From positions 186,001 through 250,000 of the forward strand of contig NZ_JBHSCW010000001.1 in assembly GCF_042651425.1 (NCBI RefSeq): 64,000 bases of DNA, in the 5' to 3' direction. The notes below the pieces were generated by a model, which worked only from the letters and a program-made list of their open reading frames with translations, searched no databases and had not been told where the DNA came from. The position numbers and the translations under genes were made by a program. Positions 53,421 through 64,000 of the stretch are shown one piece after another. Each line of letters opens with the position of its first letter. Positions within the stretch are counted from its first letter, which is position 1. This DNA is from Fodinicurvata halophila (lineage in GTDB: Bacteria > Pseudomonadota > Alphaproteobacteria > Kiloniellales > DSM-21159).

Positions 53421-56357
53421 TCATTCCAGGAGGCGGTTCCACCAGCCTTTCTTGCGCGGGCGCTTCTGGGGCTGGGGCTGAGCCGGTTCCTGCTCTGCCG
53501 GGGACTGTTGCGAAGCTTCGTCAGGCTGGGCGGTTTCCCCATCATGACCATTGCTGCTTCTCGTATCCGAGGATGCCGGCTGGGTCGAGTCCTCGGCAGG
53601 CGTCTCGTCCTGACCGTTGCCAGTCGTGGGCGCGACGGGCTCCGTACCATTGACGGACCCGACAGGGGCAGCAGAGTCCTCGGCAACAGAGTCCTCACTC
53701 TGCGCCGCGGTTTTCTTCGCGGCGGTCTTGCGAGTCGAGGTACGCCGCCGCGGGGCTGATTTCTTCGCCGGCGTGGCCTCCTCGGCGGCAGCCTCCTGCT
53801 CCTCAGGCGCAGCTGTCGGCTCGGCCGCGGCCGTCTCCTCTGCCGCTTCGCTATCCTGGCTCTTCCTGCGCGTACGTCGCGTGCGCTTCTTGGGCACCGC
53901 CTCTTCGCTTTCCTCCGCCTCAGGGGCGCTTTCTGCAGGTTCGGCGGCTTTCTTGCGACGCGTCCGCTTCGGCTTGGCCGGAGGCTCCTCGGCCGAAGCC
54001 GAGGCATCCTCGGAGACGGCCTGCTCCTGTTCCGCCACATCCGCGGTGGTGTGTTCCGCCTGGGTCGCCGTCTCGGCTTCGCTCTTGCGCGAACGGCGAC
54101 GTCGGCGCGGTTTCGGCTTCTCTTCGGCAGCCTGTTCCGGATCCGCCGTTTCTGCATCGGCAGCCGCGGCATTCACCTCGACCGGCTGCTCATCGGATTC
54201 CTCAGACTGGCGACCAGCAGGCTGCTCGCTCTCCTCGACACCCTCAGGCGTCTCGGATGAAGCTTCCGTCTGCTGGCTATCCTCGCCATCACGACGTCCA
54301 CGACGACGACGGCCGCCCCGGCGTCCGCGACGACGGCGGCGGCTCTTCTGCTCCTCGGACTCCTCGTCCTCGCCGGCGCGGGCCTCGCTGGCCGAATGCT
54401 CCTCGTCCGTGCTTTCCTCGCTCTCGCCAGCGGCGGCCTGGGGGGCGGCTTCTTCGCCCTCGTCTTCACGACGCTTGCGCCGTCCTCCGCGACGACCGCG
54501 ACGACGGCGTCCGCCATCCTCGCCGGTCTGTTGTGAGCGGCGTTCCTCCTCGGCCTCGTCATCGCTCTCGGTTTCGGGCTCCTCGGCGGCCTGGACGTCG
54601 TCCTGTTCGGGACGTGCCGCCTCGCTCTTGTCGCCAGCGACGTCATAGCTCAACCGCTGCAGGGAGAAGTCCTGGGGACTGAGCTCCGTGTCGGTCTGGG
54701 CCACGATCTGCAAACCGAAGCGCTCCTCGATCCGGGTCAGGTCTTCGCGCTTCTCGTTGAAGAGATTGAGCATCACCTCCATCGGCAGGCGCACCTCGAC
54801 CTTGCCGCCGCCACGACGAACGGCCTCGTCGGTAACCGAGCGCAGCAGGGTCGAACTCACCGCATCCGGAGAGCGCAGGTGCCCGGTCCCGCGACAGACC
54901 GGACAGGCAATGTTCACGGTCTCGAACAGGCTGGGACGCAGCCGCTGACGCGACAGCTCCAGCAGGCCGAAGGGGCTTATCCGGCCCAGCTGGATGCGCG
55001 CGCGATCGTTCCGCATCGCGTCCTTCAGCCGTCGCTCGACCTCGCGATTGTGCTTGGAGTCCTCCATGTCGATGAAGTCGATCACGACAAGCCCGGCCAG
55101 ATCGCGCAGGCGCAACTGTCGCGCCACCTCGTCGGCAGCCTCCAGGTTTGTCTTGAGCGCCGTCTCCTCAATATGCCGCTCACGCGTGGAGCGCCCGGAG
55201 TTGACGTCGATCGAAACCAGGGCCTCGGTCGGATTGATGACGATGGAACCGCCGGATTTCAGCTGTACGGTATGGCTGTACATCGCCTCCAGCTGTTCCT
55301 CGACCTGATGGCGATGGAACAGCGGCGCCCCGGGGTCGTTGTAGAGCGAAATCTTTCGCGCGTGACTGGGCATCAGCATCTTCATGAAGGCCTTGGCGGC
55401 CTTGTAGCCCTCGTCCCCTTCCACGAGGATCTTTTCCATGTCGCGGGTATAGACGTCGCGAATGGCCCGCTTGATCAGGTTGGCTTCCTCGTGGATCAGG
55501 CAGGGCGCCGTGGAGGACAGCGTTTTGTTCCGGATGTCGTCCCACAGCCGCAGCAGGTACTCGTAGTCTCGTCGAATCTCCGTCTTGTTGCGCTGACTGC
55601 CGGCGGTGCGCACGATGACGGCCATGCCGTCCGGAATCTCCAGTTCGGAGACAACGGACTTGAGGCGCCGGCGGTCGGTGGCGTTGCTGATCTTGCGGCT
55701 GATCCCACCGCCCTTGGCAGTGTTGGGCATCAGCACGCAGTAGCGCCCGGCCAGGGAAAGATAGGTGGTCAGCGCCGCACCCTTGTTGCCGCGCTCTTCC
55801 TTGGTCACCTGCACCAGCATCACCTGACGGCGCTTGATGACCTCCTGGATCTTGTAGCGGCGCAACAGCTGCATGCGGCGGCGTTCGACCTCGTCCACCT
55901 CGTCACCGCCCACGGTATCGACGCTGTTCTCGGTGGCGATCTCCTCGACCGAGCTGTCGCCGCCATGCTCCTCGTGATCCTCGTCGGCACCGTTGCCCTG
56001 AGCCGACGCACGGTGATCGGAGTCCTCATCGTCCTCGCCGTTCGACTCGCCCTGGACATCCTGGGCGCGCTGCTCCGCCTCTTCGGCCAGCAGCGCCTCG
56101 CGGTCGGCTATGGGAATGCGATAATAGTCCGGGTGGATTTCGCTGAACGGAAGGAAGCCGTGGCGATTGCCGCCGTACTCAACGAAGGCCGCCTGAAGCG
56201 ACGGCTCGACCCGCGTTACCTTGGCAAGATAGATATTGCCTTTGAGCTGGTTCTTGGTGGCTGTCTCGTAGTCAAATTCTTCAACCCGATTGCCGCTGAC
56301 CACCACAACCCGGGTTTCCCCCTGGCGGGTGGCATCGATAAGCATACGTTGTGCCAT
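53421..56357 (-). CDS. rne: Ribonuclease E
   Basis: Endoribonuclease of 978 residues, core of the RNA degradosome. The N-terminal S1 domain (KGNIYLAKVTRVEPSLQAAFVEYG) is split by an acidic insertion (about residues 95-155: GEDDEDSD, DEDHEEHGG). The catalytic DNase I-like part has the metal-binding Asp in VSIDVNSGRS and VVIDFIDMED, and the zinc link CPVCRGTGH. From about residue 600 the tail alternates acidic stretches with arginine blocks (RRRRGRRGGRRKRRED and similar), then Ala/Pro/Lys-rich repeats (KRTRRKKAAEPAES...), ending with RKKGWWNRLLE. Acidic insertion and such a tail are usual in Alphaproteobacteria and scaffold degradosome partners. The upstream region is long, fitting autoregulation through its 5' leader. 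Confidence 0.96.
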   Translation of the reverse strand: MAQRMLIDATRQGETRVVVVSGNRVEEFDYETATKNQLKGNIYLAKVTRVEPSLQAAFVEYGGNRHGFLPFSEIHPDYYRIPIADREALLAEEAEQRAQDVQGESNGEDDEDSDHRASAQGNGADEDHEEHGGDSSVEEIATENSVDTVGGDEVDEVERRRMQLLRRYKIQEVIKRRQVMLVQVTKEERGNKGAALTTYLSLAGRYCVLMPNTAKGGGISRKISNATDRRRLKSVVSELEIPDGMAVIVRTAGSQRNKTEIRRDYEYLLRLWDDIRNKTLSSTAPCLIHEEANLIKRAIRDVYTRDMEKILVEGDEGYKAAKAFMKMLMPSHARKISLYNDPGAPLFHRHQVEEQLEAMYSHTVQLKSGGSIVINPTEALVSIDVNSGRSTRERHIEETALKTNLEAADEVARQLRLRDLAGLVVIDFIDMEDSKHNREVERRLKDAMRNDRARIQLGRISPFGLLELSRQRLRPSLFETVNIACPVCRGTGHLRSPDAVSSTLLRSVTDEAVRRGGGKVEVRLPMEVMLNLFNEKREDLTRIEERFGLQIVAQTDTELSPQDFSLQRLSYDVAGDKSEAARPEQDDVQAAEEPETESDDEAEEERRSQQTGEDGGRRRRGRRGGRRKRREDEGEEAAPQAAAGESEESTDEEHSASEARAGEDEESEEQKSRRRRRGRRGGRRRRGRRDGEDSQQTEASSETPEGVEESEQPAGRQSEESDEQPVEVNAAAADAETADPEQAAEEKPKPRRRRRSRKSEAETATQAEHTTADVAEQEQAVSEDASASAEEPPAKPKRTRRKKAAEPAESAPEAEESEEAVPKKRTRRTRRKSQDSEAAEETAAAEPTAAPEEQEAAAEEATPAKKSAPRRRTSTRKTAAKKTAAQSEDSVAEDSAAPVGSVNGTEPVAPTTGNGQDETPAEDSTQPASSDTRSSNGHDGETAQPDEASQQSPAEQEPAQPQPQKRPRKKGWWNRLLE

Positions 56358-56876
56358 AAAAGCGTGACTCCAGTTCGCGCCCGACGGCGGCCTTGCCCCT
56401 CAAGGGTGGCGCTGCCGGAAACGCGGAAATAAGATGGGTGTGAGACTTCATTTCGAACGGCTCCAGAAAATCATACTGCGGCTTCCGCCGGGCGAGACTT
56501 TCTCTCCTGCCGGCCATGCCCTGCGCTGTTTCACGAGTGCGATACTGCATGTAAAACCGACTTCCCGGTTGAAGAGGCGGCACCCCGTCAAGGGGTTGCA
56601 AGCCGTTCTGGACGAATCCTGTTATACCTGCCGCAATGGACGGCATCCTTGGCGGCGCCTTATCGAAATGCCGCGCCTGCTTTCGGTCCGCTTCACGGAA
56701 GATGTCCGATGAACCTCTGGCTGCATCGAACTTTCAGGTTTCTCTTATACTATTAGGCCCAAAGCGTCACGACAATCCTTTTGCGCAGCGGAAAGCCATT
56801 GACACAGCCTATTTTCATTGCACTGCGGCGCACAGCGCGATATCCTTATAAATAAGCAGATTCAGGAAGATAGGCA
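56358..56876. other. rne-amiC divergent intergenic region
   Basis: 519 bases with promoters in both directions. The left 200 bases would be the 5' leader of rne, which in other bacteria folds and senses RNase E level; GC-rich segments around 56380-56410 could form a stem (CGCCCGACGGCGGCC / AAGGGTGGCGC). The right end (56740-56870) is AT-rich and probably holds the amidase promoter. I see no small gene. Confidence 0.45.
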
Positions 56877-58112
56877 ATGATCTTCAACCGCATCTACAAA
56901 ATATGCGTGGTCAGAGCGCCGACACTCCTGTTTCTCGCTCTGCTGGCGGGGCTCGTCATGAGTGGCGCCGCGAGCGCGAAGCCAGAGGTGGAGGACGCGC
57001 GAATCGGACTTCATCCGGACAAGACGCGCTTTGTCCTGGAGTTGAGCGAGCGTCCCCAGTACCGGATCTTCACGCTCGACGATCCCTACAGGCTGGTCAT
57101 CGATCTGCCCGAGCTCGACTGGCCCGATCGCAAGGAAACCACGCCGGAAGCGGCCGGCCTGGTCTCGGCCCTGCGCTATGGTCTCTTCACACCGGGAACG
57201 AGCCGTGTGGTGCTCGATCTCTCCCGGCCTGTGGAGATTGCAGAGATCCTCACCCTGCCGCCGCGCGACGGTCGCCAGCATCGCCTTGTGGTGGACATGG
57301 CTGAAATCGACGCCGCCACGTTCCGGCAGCGAGCCGAGCGCGAGGTTCTCCGTTCAAATGAGGATTTCCGCGAGACCTCCGTTTCCATGCCGACACCTCC
57401 GCGCAAGCCAACCCGCGATCCGCGCCCGACTGTCGTGGTGGATGCGGGGCACGGTGGGGTCGATCCCGGCGCCATAGGTGTGTCGGGCACCCAGGAAAAG
57501 AACATTGCTCTCGAGTATGCCCGCGCCCTGCGCGACCGGCTGGAAGAGTCGGGACGCTACCAGGTGGTCATGACCCGTGACGACGACCGTTTCATCCCGC
57601 TGCGCGGACGCGTGGATATTGCCGAGAAGAGCAATGGCGACCTGTTCATTTCGCTTCACGCGAACACCAATCCCTCGAGCCGGGTGAAAGGTGCATCTGT
57701 CTATACCCTCTCGGAAAACGCCTCCGATGCCGAAGCGGCTGCGCTCGCCGCCAAGGAGAACCGGTCCGACATCATCGCCGGCGTGGACCTCTCCACCGAG
57801 AACCCCGAGGTATCCCAGATCCTCATCAGCCTGGCACGCCGCGAGGCCATGAACAGTTCGAAAAGCTTCGCCAACCTGACGGTGGAGGAGGTGGGCAAAC
57901 GTGTGGACCTGCTACGCAACACCCATCGATACGCCGGCTTCGCCGTGCTGAAATCGGCCTCGGTCCCCTCGGTCCTGTTCGAGATCGGCTATATGTCCCA
58001 CCCGGCCGAAGAGCGACAACTCCAGTCCCACGCCCACCGCGACAAGCTGATCGAGGGGCTTTTTCGGGCGATCGAACGCCATTTCGATGTGCAACAAGCC
58101 TACAATCGGTAA
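56877..58112 (+). CDS. amiC: N-acetylmuramoyl-L-alanine amidase with AMIN domain (AmiC-like)
   Basis: Periplasmic zinc amidase of 411 residues that cleaves septal peptidoglycan during daughter-cell separation. The signal peptide spans residues 1-34 (LLFLALLAGLVMSGAASA), the AMIN domain about 37-150 (RIGLHPDKTRFVLELSERP), and Amidase_3 about 185-405. Zinc ligands are His and Glu in DAGHGGVDPGA and KNIALEYARA and His in SLHANTN, with the catalytic Glu in LFEIGYMSHP. The ribosome site is AGGAAGATAGGC. PBP1A follows in the same direction, a combination seen in many Alphaproteobacteria. Confidence 0.94.
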   Translation: MIFNRIYKICVVRAPTLLFLALLAGLVMSGAASAKPEVEDARIGLHPDKTRFVLELSERPQYRIFTLDDPYRLVIDLPELDWPDRKETTPEAAGLVSALRYGLFTPGTSRVVLDLSRPVEIAEILTLPPRDGRQHRLVVDMAEIDAATFRQRAEREVLRSNEDFRETSVSMPTPPRKPTRDPRPTVVVDAGHGGVDPGAIGVSGTQEKNIALEYARALRDRLEESGRYQVVMTRDDDRFIPLRGRVDIAEKSNGDLFISLHANTNPSSRVKGASVYTLSENASDAEAAALAAKENRSDIIAGVDLSTENPEVSQILISLARREAMNSSKSFANLTVEEVGKRVDLLRNTHRYAGFAVLKSASVPSVLFEIGYMSHPAEERQLQSHAHRDKLIEGLFRAIERHFDVQQAYNR

Positions 58113-58412
58113 GCCGTTACCTTCGAATGGGCCTTGGCCGTGGCGTTGACAGGAGGCGTGAAGGCCCCGCCCTGCGTCTCGCGTGTGGGGCCTGCCGAGA
58201 GCTGACGACCGCGGAAGGCCAGACGGGAGGCCCGGATCTCGGCCGAACTTCTGCGGAAACGGAAAAGTCACATGACTCCTGTATCATGATTCGGTGCAAC
58301 ACTGTCGCGGATATGCCATATTCATGAGACGGAATGCAGGATATTCTGGGCTTGAAATACCTTTGCTCTGGGCTGAAAAGGCTCTGCCCGCGTAACGAAC
58401 GAACTGATTGGC
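58113..58412. other. Intergenic region before the PBP1A gene
   Basis: 300 bases. AGGCCCC (58162-58168) and GGGGCCT (58187-58193) form a stem that could end amiC transcription, though no T-run follows. The rest is leader and probable promoter of the PBP gene. No reading frame is convincing. Confidence 0.4.
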
Positions 58413-60902
58413 ATGTTCACAAGACTCCTTTCCATTCTTTTCGGCGGCCTTGTCCTTGGGCTCGTCGTGGCCGCTGGTGCAGGCCTCTATCTGTTCTATC
58501 ACTACGGACAGGATCTGCCGGACTACGAGCAGCTGGCCGACTACGAGCCGCCGACGGTGACGCGCGTTCATGCCGGAGACGGCCGCCTGCTGGCAGAGCA
58601 TGCCATCGAGAACCGGGTCTTCGTGCCCATGGAGGCCGTTCCCGACACCGTCAAGCAGGCCTTCATTGCCGCCGAAGACCAGAATTTCCATACGCATCCG
58701 GGCATCGACGTCCTGTCGATCGTCAGGGCAGCCATCACGAACCTGCAGAATCTGGGCACAGACAGGCGCCCTGTCGGCGCCTCGACCATCACCCAGCAGG
58801 TGGCCAAGAACTTCCTACTCAGCAACGAGGTCAGTCTGGAGCGCAAGATCCGCGAGGCCATCCTGTCGATCCGCATGGAACGTGCCCTTCCCAAGGAGCG
58901 GATCCTGGAACTCTACCTGAACGAGATCTATCTGGGCATGGGCTCCTACGGCGTGGCGTCCGCCGCCCTCAACTACTTCAACAAGTCGATGGACGAACTG
59001 ACGCTGGAGGAAGCCGCCTATCTGGCCGCCCTGCCCAAGGCACCCAGCAATTATCACCCCGTGCGCGAGACGGAGGCCGCCATCTCCCGCCGCAACTGGG
59101 TGATCGGCCGCATGCTGGAGGACGGCCACATCACCGAGGAGCAGGCCGAGACTGCCCGCGCGGCCGACCTCGAGGTGCACAGCCGCGGTGAAGCCGAGGT
59201 TACGAGCGCCGACTATTTTGCCGAGGAAGTCCGCCGCAAACTCATCAAGCGCTTCGGCGAGGACCAGGTCTACAATGGTGGCCTGTCGGTGCGCACCTCG
59301 CTGGATCCCGAGTTGCAGGATATCGCCGAGAAGACCCTGCGGGACGGTCTGATCGACTACGATCGCCGGCATGGCTGGCGCGGCGCCCTGCAAAAGATTG
59401 AATTTGGGGAACAGGGCTGGGCGAAAAGCCTCAACGAGATCCCGATTCCCCCCTCCGCCGCCCCTTGGCAGATGGCGGCAGTGCTTGAGTTGGACGCGCA
59501 GGAAGCCCGGATCGGCCTCACCGACGGATCGCGGGGACGGATCCCCATGTCCGAGTTGCGCTGGGCCAGGCCAGCGCTCGAGGACCAGAGGGTTGGAGCG
59601 GAACCGAGCCAACCCGAGGATGTCCTCGAGGTTGGTGATGTCATCCTGGTGGAAGCCCTGGAGGATGAGCAGACATCCGGGGAAGAGGAAGGCAGCGCGG
59701 CCGAGAACGGCGCTGAGAGCCTGCGCAGCTATACCTTGCGCCAGATTCCCGCCGTCAACGGGGCGCTTGTGGCCCTCGACCCGCATACGGGACGCGTACT
59801 GGCCATGCAGGGCGGCTTCTCCTACGCGAAGAGCGAATTCAACCGCGCCACCCAAGCCATGCGCCAGCCCGGCTCCTCCTTCAAGCCCTTCGTCTACCTG
59901 ACGGCGCTCAACAACGGCTTCACCCCCTCCACCATCATCCTGGATGCCCCCTTCGTGGCCGACCAGGGACCGGGCCTGGATGAGTGGCGGCCCAGCAACT
60001 ACACGAACCGGTTCTACGGCCCAACGCCCATGCGCGTCGGAATCGAGAAGTCGCGCAACCTGATGACGGTGCGCCTGGCACAGACCGTGGGCATTGAGAA
60101 GATCGCCGACACGGCCGAGCGGTTCGGCGTCTTCGAGAATGAGGTCACGCCGACCTTGTCGCTTGCCCTGGGCGCCGGAGAAACCACGGCGCTGCGCTTG
60201 ACGGCCGCCTACGCCAAGCTGGTCAACGGAGGCAAGCAGATCACGCCAACCCTCATCGACAGGGTACAGGGCCGGCGTGGCGAGACCCTGTTCCGGACCG
60301 ACGACCGGGCATGCGAGAACTGCCGCAACGTAGAATGGAACGGCCAGGCCCCACCCCGCCTTCCCGACGATCGCGAACAGATCGTCAGCCCCGGCAGCGC
60401 CTATCAGGTCGTCTCCATGCTGGAAGGCGTGGTCGAGCGCGGAACGGCAACCACCGTGAGCCAGGTGGGCAAGCCGCTTGCCGGCAAGACCGGAACCACC
60501 AACGACTACAAGGATGCCTGGTTCGTCGGCTTTTCGCCTGACCTTGCCGTCGGCATCTATGTCGGGTTCGACCAGCCACGCAACCTTGGCGGCGGTGAAG
60601 CCGGGGGACGTGTGGCCGCCCCCATCTTCCGCGATTTCATGATGGATGCCCTGGAGGACGAGCCGCCGACCCCCTTCCGCATTCCCGAGGACATCCGCCT
60701 GGTCCGCGTCGTCCATGAGACGGGCGAGGCTGCCCAGGGCCAGCAGAACGGCGTCATCTGGGAAGCTTTCCAGGAAGGTACGGGGCCGGAGGACCGCCGC
60801 CGGATCACCTCCGACGGGCGAAGCGTCAGCCAGGACGCCGACAGTGGATCCGGGGGCAGCGGCAACTCGTCCTCCGGCGGCAGCACCGGTGGGCTGTACT
60901 AA
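58413..60902 (+). CDS. mrcA: Penicillin-binding protein 1A
   Basis: Inner-membrane bifunctional peptidoglycan synthase of 829 residues. A short cytoplasmic start and one helix (residues 5-30) precede the glycosyltransferase domain with AAEDQNFHTHPGID (catalytic Glu) and GASTITQQVAKNFLL. An OB-like region follows (about 320-440, with an acidic EDEQTSGEEEGS loop), then the transpeptidase: Ser in RQPGSSFKPFVYL (SxxK), SRN in KSRNLMTVRLA, and GKTGTTNDYKD. The C-terminus is a Gly/Ser low-complexity tail (SGSGGSGNSSSGGSTGG). Length and order fit alphaproteobacterial PBP1A. Directly downstream of amiC. Confidence 0.96.
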   Translation: MFTRLLSILFGGLVLGLVVAAGAGLYLFYHYGQDLPDYEQLADYEPPTVTRVHAGDGRLLAEHAIENRVFVPMEAVPDTVKQAFIAAEDQNFHTHPGIDVLSIVRAAITNLQNLGTDRRPVGASTITQQVAKNFLLSNEVSLERKIREAILSIRMERALPKERILELYLNEIYLGMGSYGVASAALNYFNKSMDELTLEEAAYLAALPKAPSNYHPVRETEAAISRRNWVIGRMLEDGHITEEQAETARAADLEVHSRGEAEVTSADYFAEEVRRKLIKRFGEDQVYNGGLSVRTSLDPELQDIAEKTLRDGLIDYDRRHGWRGALQKIEFGEQGWAKSLNEIPIPPSAAPWQMAAVLELDAQEARIGLTDGSRGRIPMSELRWARPALEDQRVGAEPSQPEDVLEVGDVILVEALEDEQTSGEEEGSAAENGAESLRSYTLRQIPAVNGALVALDPHTGRVLAMQGGFSYAKSEFNRATQAMRQPGSSFKPFVYLTALNNGFTPSTIILDAPFVADQGPGLDEWRPSNYTNRFYGPTPMRVGIEKSRNLMTVRLAQTVGIEKIADTAERFGVFENEVTPTLSLALGAGETTALRLTAAYAKLVNGGKQITPTLIDRVQGRRGETLFRTDDRACENCRNVEWNGQAPPRLPDDREQIVSPGSAYQVVSMLEGVVERGTATTVSQVGKPLAGKTGTTNDYKDAWFVGFSPDLAVGIYVGFDQPRNLGGGEAGGRVAAPIFRDFMMDALEDEPPTPFRIPEDIRLVRVVHETGEAAQGQQNGVIWEAFQEGTGPEDRRRITSDGRSVSQDADSGSGGSGNSSSGGSTGGLY

Positions 60903-60976
60903 CCCCGGGCAGGTCGGTTATAAGTCCGCTTCGAGTCGAGCGAGTCACACACATCAGACTTTGGGAGTAGCTGCCA

Positions 60977-62108
60977 ATGCGCGCGGAAACGCAAGCGGTG
61001 GTCGACGAGATTCGTCAGTCGTTGACCCTGCTGAGGAGGCATCTTTGACTGGGATAATGCACTCAAGCGCCTGGAGGAGCTGAACGCTCTGGCCGAGGAT
61101 CCCCAGATCTGGGACGATCCCCACGAAGCCCAGAAGCTGATGCGCGAACGCAGCAACCTGGAAGACAAGATCGAGCGGGTGCGCGGCCTCGAACAGCGGA
61201 TCGACGATGCACTGACCCTCTATGAGCTCGGCGCGACCGAGGAGGACGAGGACAGCATCAAGGAAGCCCACGAGCAACTGGTCCAGATCAAGGCCGAAAC
61301 GGACAAGCAGGAGACCGAGAGCCTGCTGTCGGGCGAGGCCGATGCCAACGACTGCTATCTTGAGGTGAATGCCGGGGCAGGCGGCACCGAGGCCCAGGAC
61401 TGGGCGCAGATGCTGGTGCGCATGTACACCCGCTGGGCCGAAGCCAAGGGCTACAAGATCGAATGGGTCGAGGAAAGCGAAGGTGAAGAGGCGGGCCTGA
61501 AGTCGGCCACGATGGTCATCCGCGGCCCCAACGCCTTCGGCTGGCTGAAAACGGAAGCCGGGGTCCACCGCCTGGTGCGAATCTCGCCCTTCGACAGCCA
61601 GGCGCGTCGACACACGTCATTCGCCAGTGTCTGGGTCTACCCGGTCATCGATGACACGATAGAGATCGAGATCCTGGACAAGGATCTCCGCGTGGATACC
61701 TACCGTGCCTCGGGCGCCGGCGGACAGCACGTCAACAAGACCGATTCAGCCGTGCGCATGACCCACCTTCCGACAGGCATTGTGGTGCAGTGTCAGAACG
61801 ATCGCTCGCAGCACAAGAACCGGGCCACGGCCATGAGCATGCTCCGCGCGCGTCTATACGAGCACGAGTTGCGCAAGCGCGAGGAAGCGGCCGAGGCGGA
61901 AGCGGCCACCAAGACCGACATCGGCTGGGGCCATCAGATCCGCTCCTACGTGCTGCAGCCCTATCAGATGATCAAGGACCTGCGCACCGGGGTGGAAAAG
62001 GGGAATGCCCAGGGCGTCCTGGACGGCGACCTGGACGATTTTCTGGAAGCTTCGCTGGCCTATCATCTGGATCGCGGATCCCAGCGCAGCGAACAGGAAA
62101 CGGCCTGA
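60977..62108 (+). CDS. prfB: Peptide chain release factor 2 with programmed +1 frameshift
   Basis: RF2 recognises UGA and UAA stop codons. The first 23 codons from the ATG at 60977 end at CTT TGA (TGA at 61046-61048). Slippage by +1 at CTT allows reading GAC TGG GAT ... from 61047 to the stop at 62108, giving 376 residues. The frameshift site CTTTGAC is preceded by an AGGAGG Shine-Dalgarno-like sequence (61034-61039) three bases away, the same device as in E. coli prfB that senses RF2 level. The main part carries the RF2 anticodon tripeptide SPF (VRISPFDSQ) and the GGQ motif in SGAGGQHVNKT. The start at 61140 would miss the N-terminal helices. Confidence 0.95.
61034..61049 (+). promoter_or_regulatory. 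prfB recoding site (internal SD plus CTT TGA C slip)
   Basis: AGGAGG at 61034-61039, spacer CAT, then CTT TGA C. The SD-to-slip spacing equals that of E. coli. UGA here is both the trigger and the target of RF2, giving autoregulation. Confidence 0.93.
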
Positions 62109-62120
62109 GGGAGCCTGCTC

Positions 62121-62378
62121 ATGACATCGCAGGGCAGCACCGACGGTCCGGGAATGGGCCGCTCCGAGCGCAGGCGCCGGCGGGAGGAACGCCGGGGAGC
62201 GGTAATGGATACCTCCGTGCCCTCGCCGTGCATCGCGGTCTGCCAGATGGACAGTTCAAACCGCCAGTGCATCGGCTGCCTGCGGACGATCGACGAGATA
62301 CGCGACTGGGCGATCCTGACGGCAGACGAAAAACGCGCCGTTCTCGCAGCCATTGAAGAACGCAAGAACGGCGCTTAA
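62121..62378 (+). CDS. DUF1289 domain protein
   Basis: Small protein of 85 residues. After a basic N-terminal arm (MGRSERRRRREERRGA) comes the DUF1289 domain: SPCIAVCQMDSSNRQCIGCLRTIDEIRDWAIL, with cysteines spaced for metal or Fe-S binding (C..C...C..C). The family is frequent in Proteobacteria and unassigned in function. It begins 12 bases after prfB and shares its terminator, so it is co-transcribed with it. The ATG lacks a strong ribosome site, suggesting coupling to prfB translation. Confidence 0.88.
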   Translation: MTSQGSTDGPGMGRSERRRRREERRGAVMDTSVPSPCIAVCQMDSSNRQCIGCLRTIDEIRDWAILTADEKRAVLAAIEERKNGA

Positions 62379-62411
62379 GGTTTTCCGAGGGAGTCGGAAT
62401 AAAGGGGCGGT

Positions 62412-64000
<1,589 letters not shown>

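Noticed and set aside
53300..53424. Cysteine-containing reading after the end of rne on the minus strand (CPCQGKAFQVKFCPGG)
   Set aside because: It continues a frame-shifted copy of the rne tail and has no own start or ribosome site. I could not decide whether it is a chance reading.

Overview
The window is a stretch of ordinary, GC-rich (by eye about 60-65 % G+C), gene-dense bacterial chromosome. Several genes point to an alphaproteobacterium, probably near the Rhodospirillales/Rhodovibrionales: an Irr-type Fur regulator next to fabA-fabB-fabI, a Usg protein, a class I lysyl-tRNA synthetase, a DUF1127 protein, a DUF484-xerC pair, an RNase E with a long acidic/arginine-rich tail, and an alphaproteobacterial-style palindromic intergenic repeat. 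The placement below class level is inference. I saw no tRNA or rRNA gene, phage, insertion sequence or CRISPR array.

Layout. 1-4 kb: the C-terminally cut Bax-inhibitor-1 membrane protein, an atypical SDR, a cupin and a BCCT betaine/choline-type carrier. 4.4-8.6 kb: an FtsX-type permease and its ATPase, divergent from a TesA-like SGNH esterase, the same neighbourhood as ybbP-ybbA-tesA of E. coli. 8.6-13.2 kb: aldo/keto reductase, ThpR, TerB-like protein, Usg, heme A synthase and a GST. 13.2-16.1 kb: a large BTAD/TolB-N/TPR regulator divergent from a methyltransferase. 16.3-20.1 kb: a cation/Ca exchanger, the DedA / Fe-S uracil-DNA glycosylase / sirtuin operon, and a low-molecular-weight phosphatase.

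20.1-28.8 kb is the most regulatory part. A TetR gene is divergent from an NmrA-like gene whose operon partner (DUF1772) has decayed. Then come a fructosamine-kinase-like protein, a DMT exporter, and an arginine-degradation pair (deiminase-related hydrolase plus ornithine aminotransferase) facing an Lrp/AsnC regulator. A NemR-like TetR gene follows, whose operator-like sequence recurs inside the next gene (DUF1127), and then an AEC carrier. 28.8-38.9 kb: a Rad3/DinG-type Fe-S helicase, two tandem paralogous small membrane proteins each with its own terminator, LysRS-I, a TRIC channel, a GFA gene interrupted by an in-frame amber codon, a small membrane peptide, an alpha/beta hydrolase, an HD-domain remnant and a short entericidin-like lipoprotein.

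39.2-64 kb is housekeeping: priA, transaldolase, DUF484-xerC, a BLUF photoreceptor, a D-2-hydroxyacid dehydrogenase, an SH3 protein, the rubrerythrin / CCG-domain Fe-S oxidoreductase / DUF3501 cluster beside irr, fabA-fabB-fabI, cytochrome b561, rne, an amidase with AMIN domain, PBP1A, prfB with its programmed +1 frameshift, DUF1289, and the 3' part of metH. The best leads for new biology are the twin small membrane proteins, the iron-responsive rubrerythrin cluster with an ICE-like palindrome, the repeated NemR-like operator, and the BTAD-regulator/methyltransferase pair. I did not find a clearly unprecedented multi-gene system.
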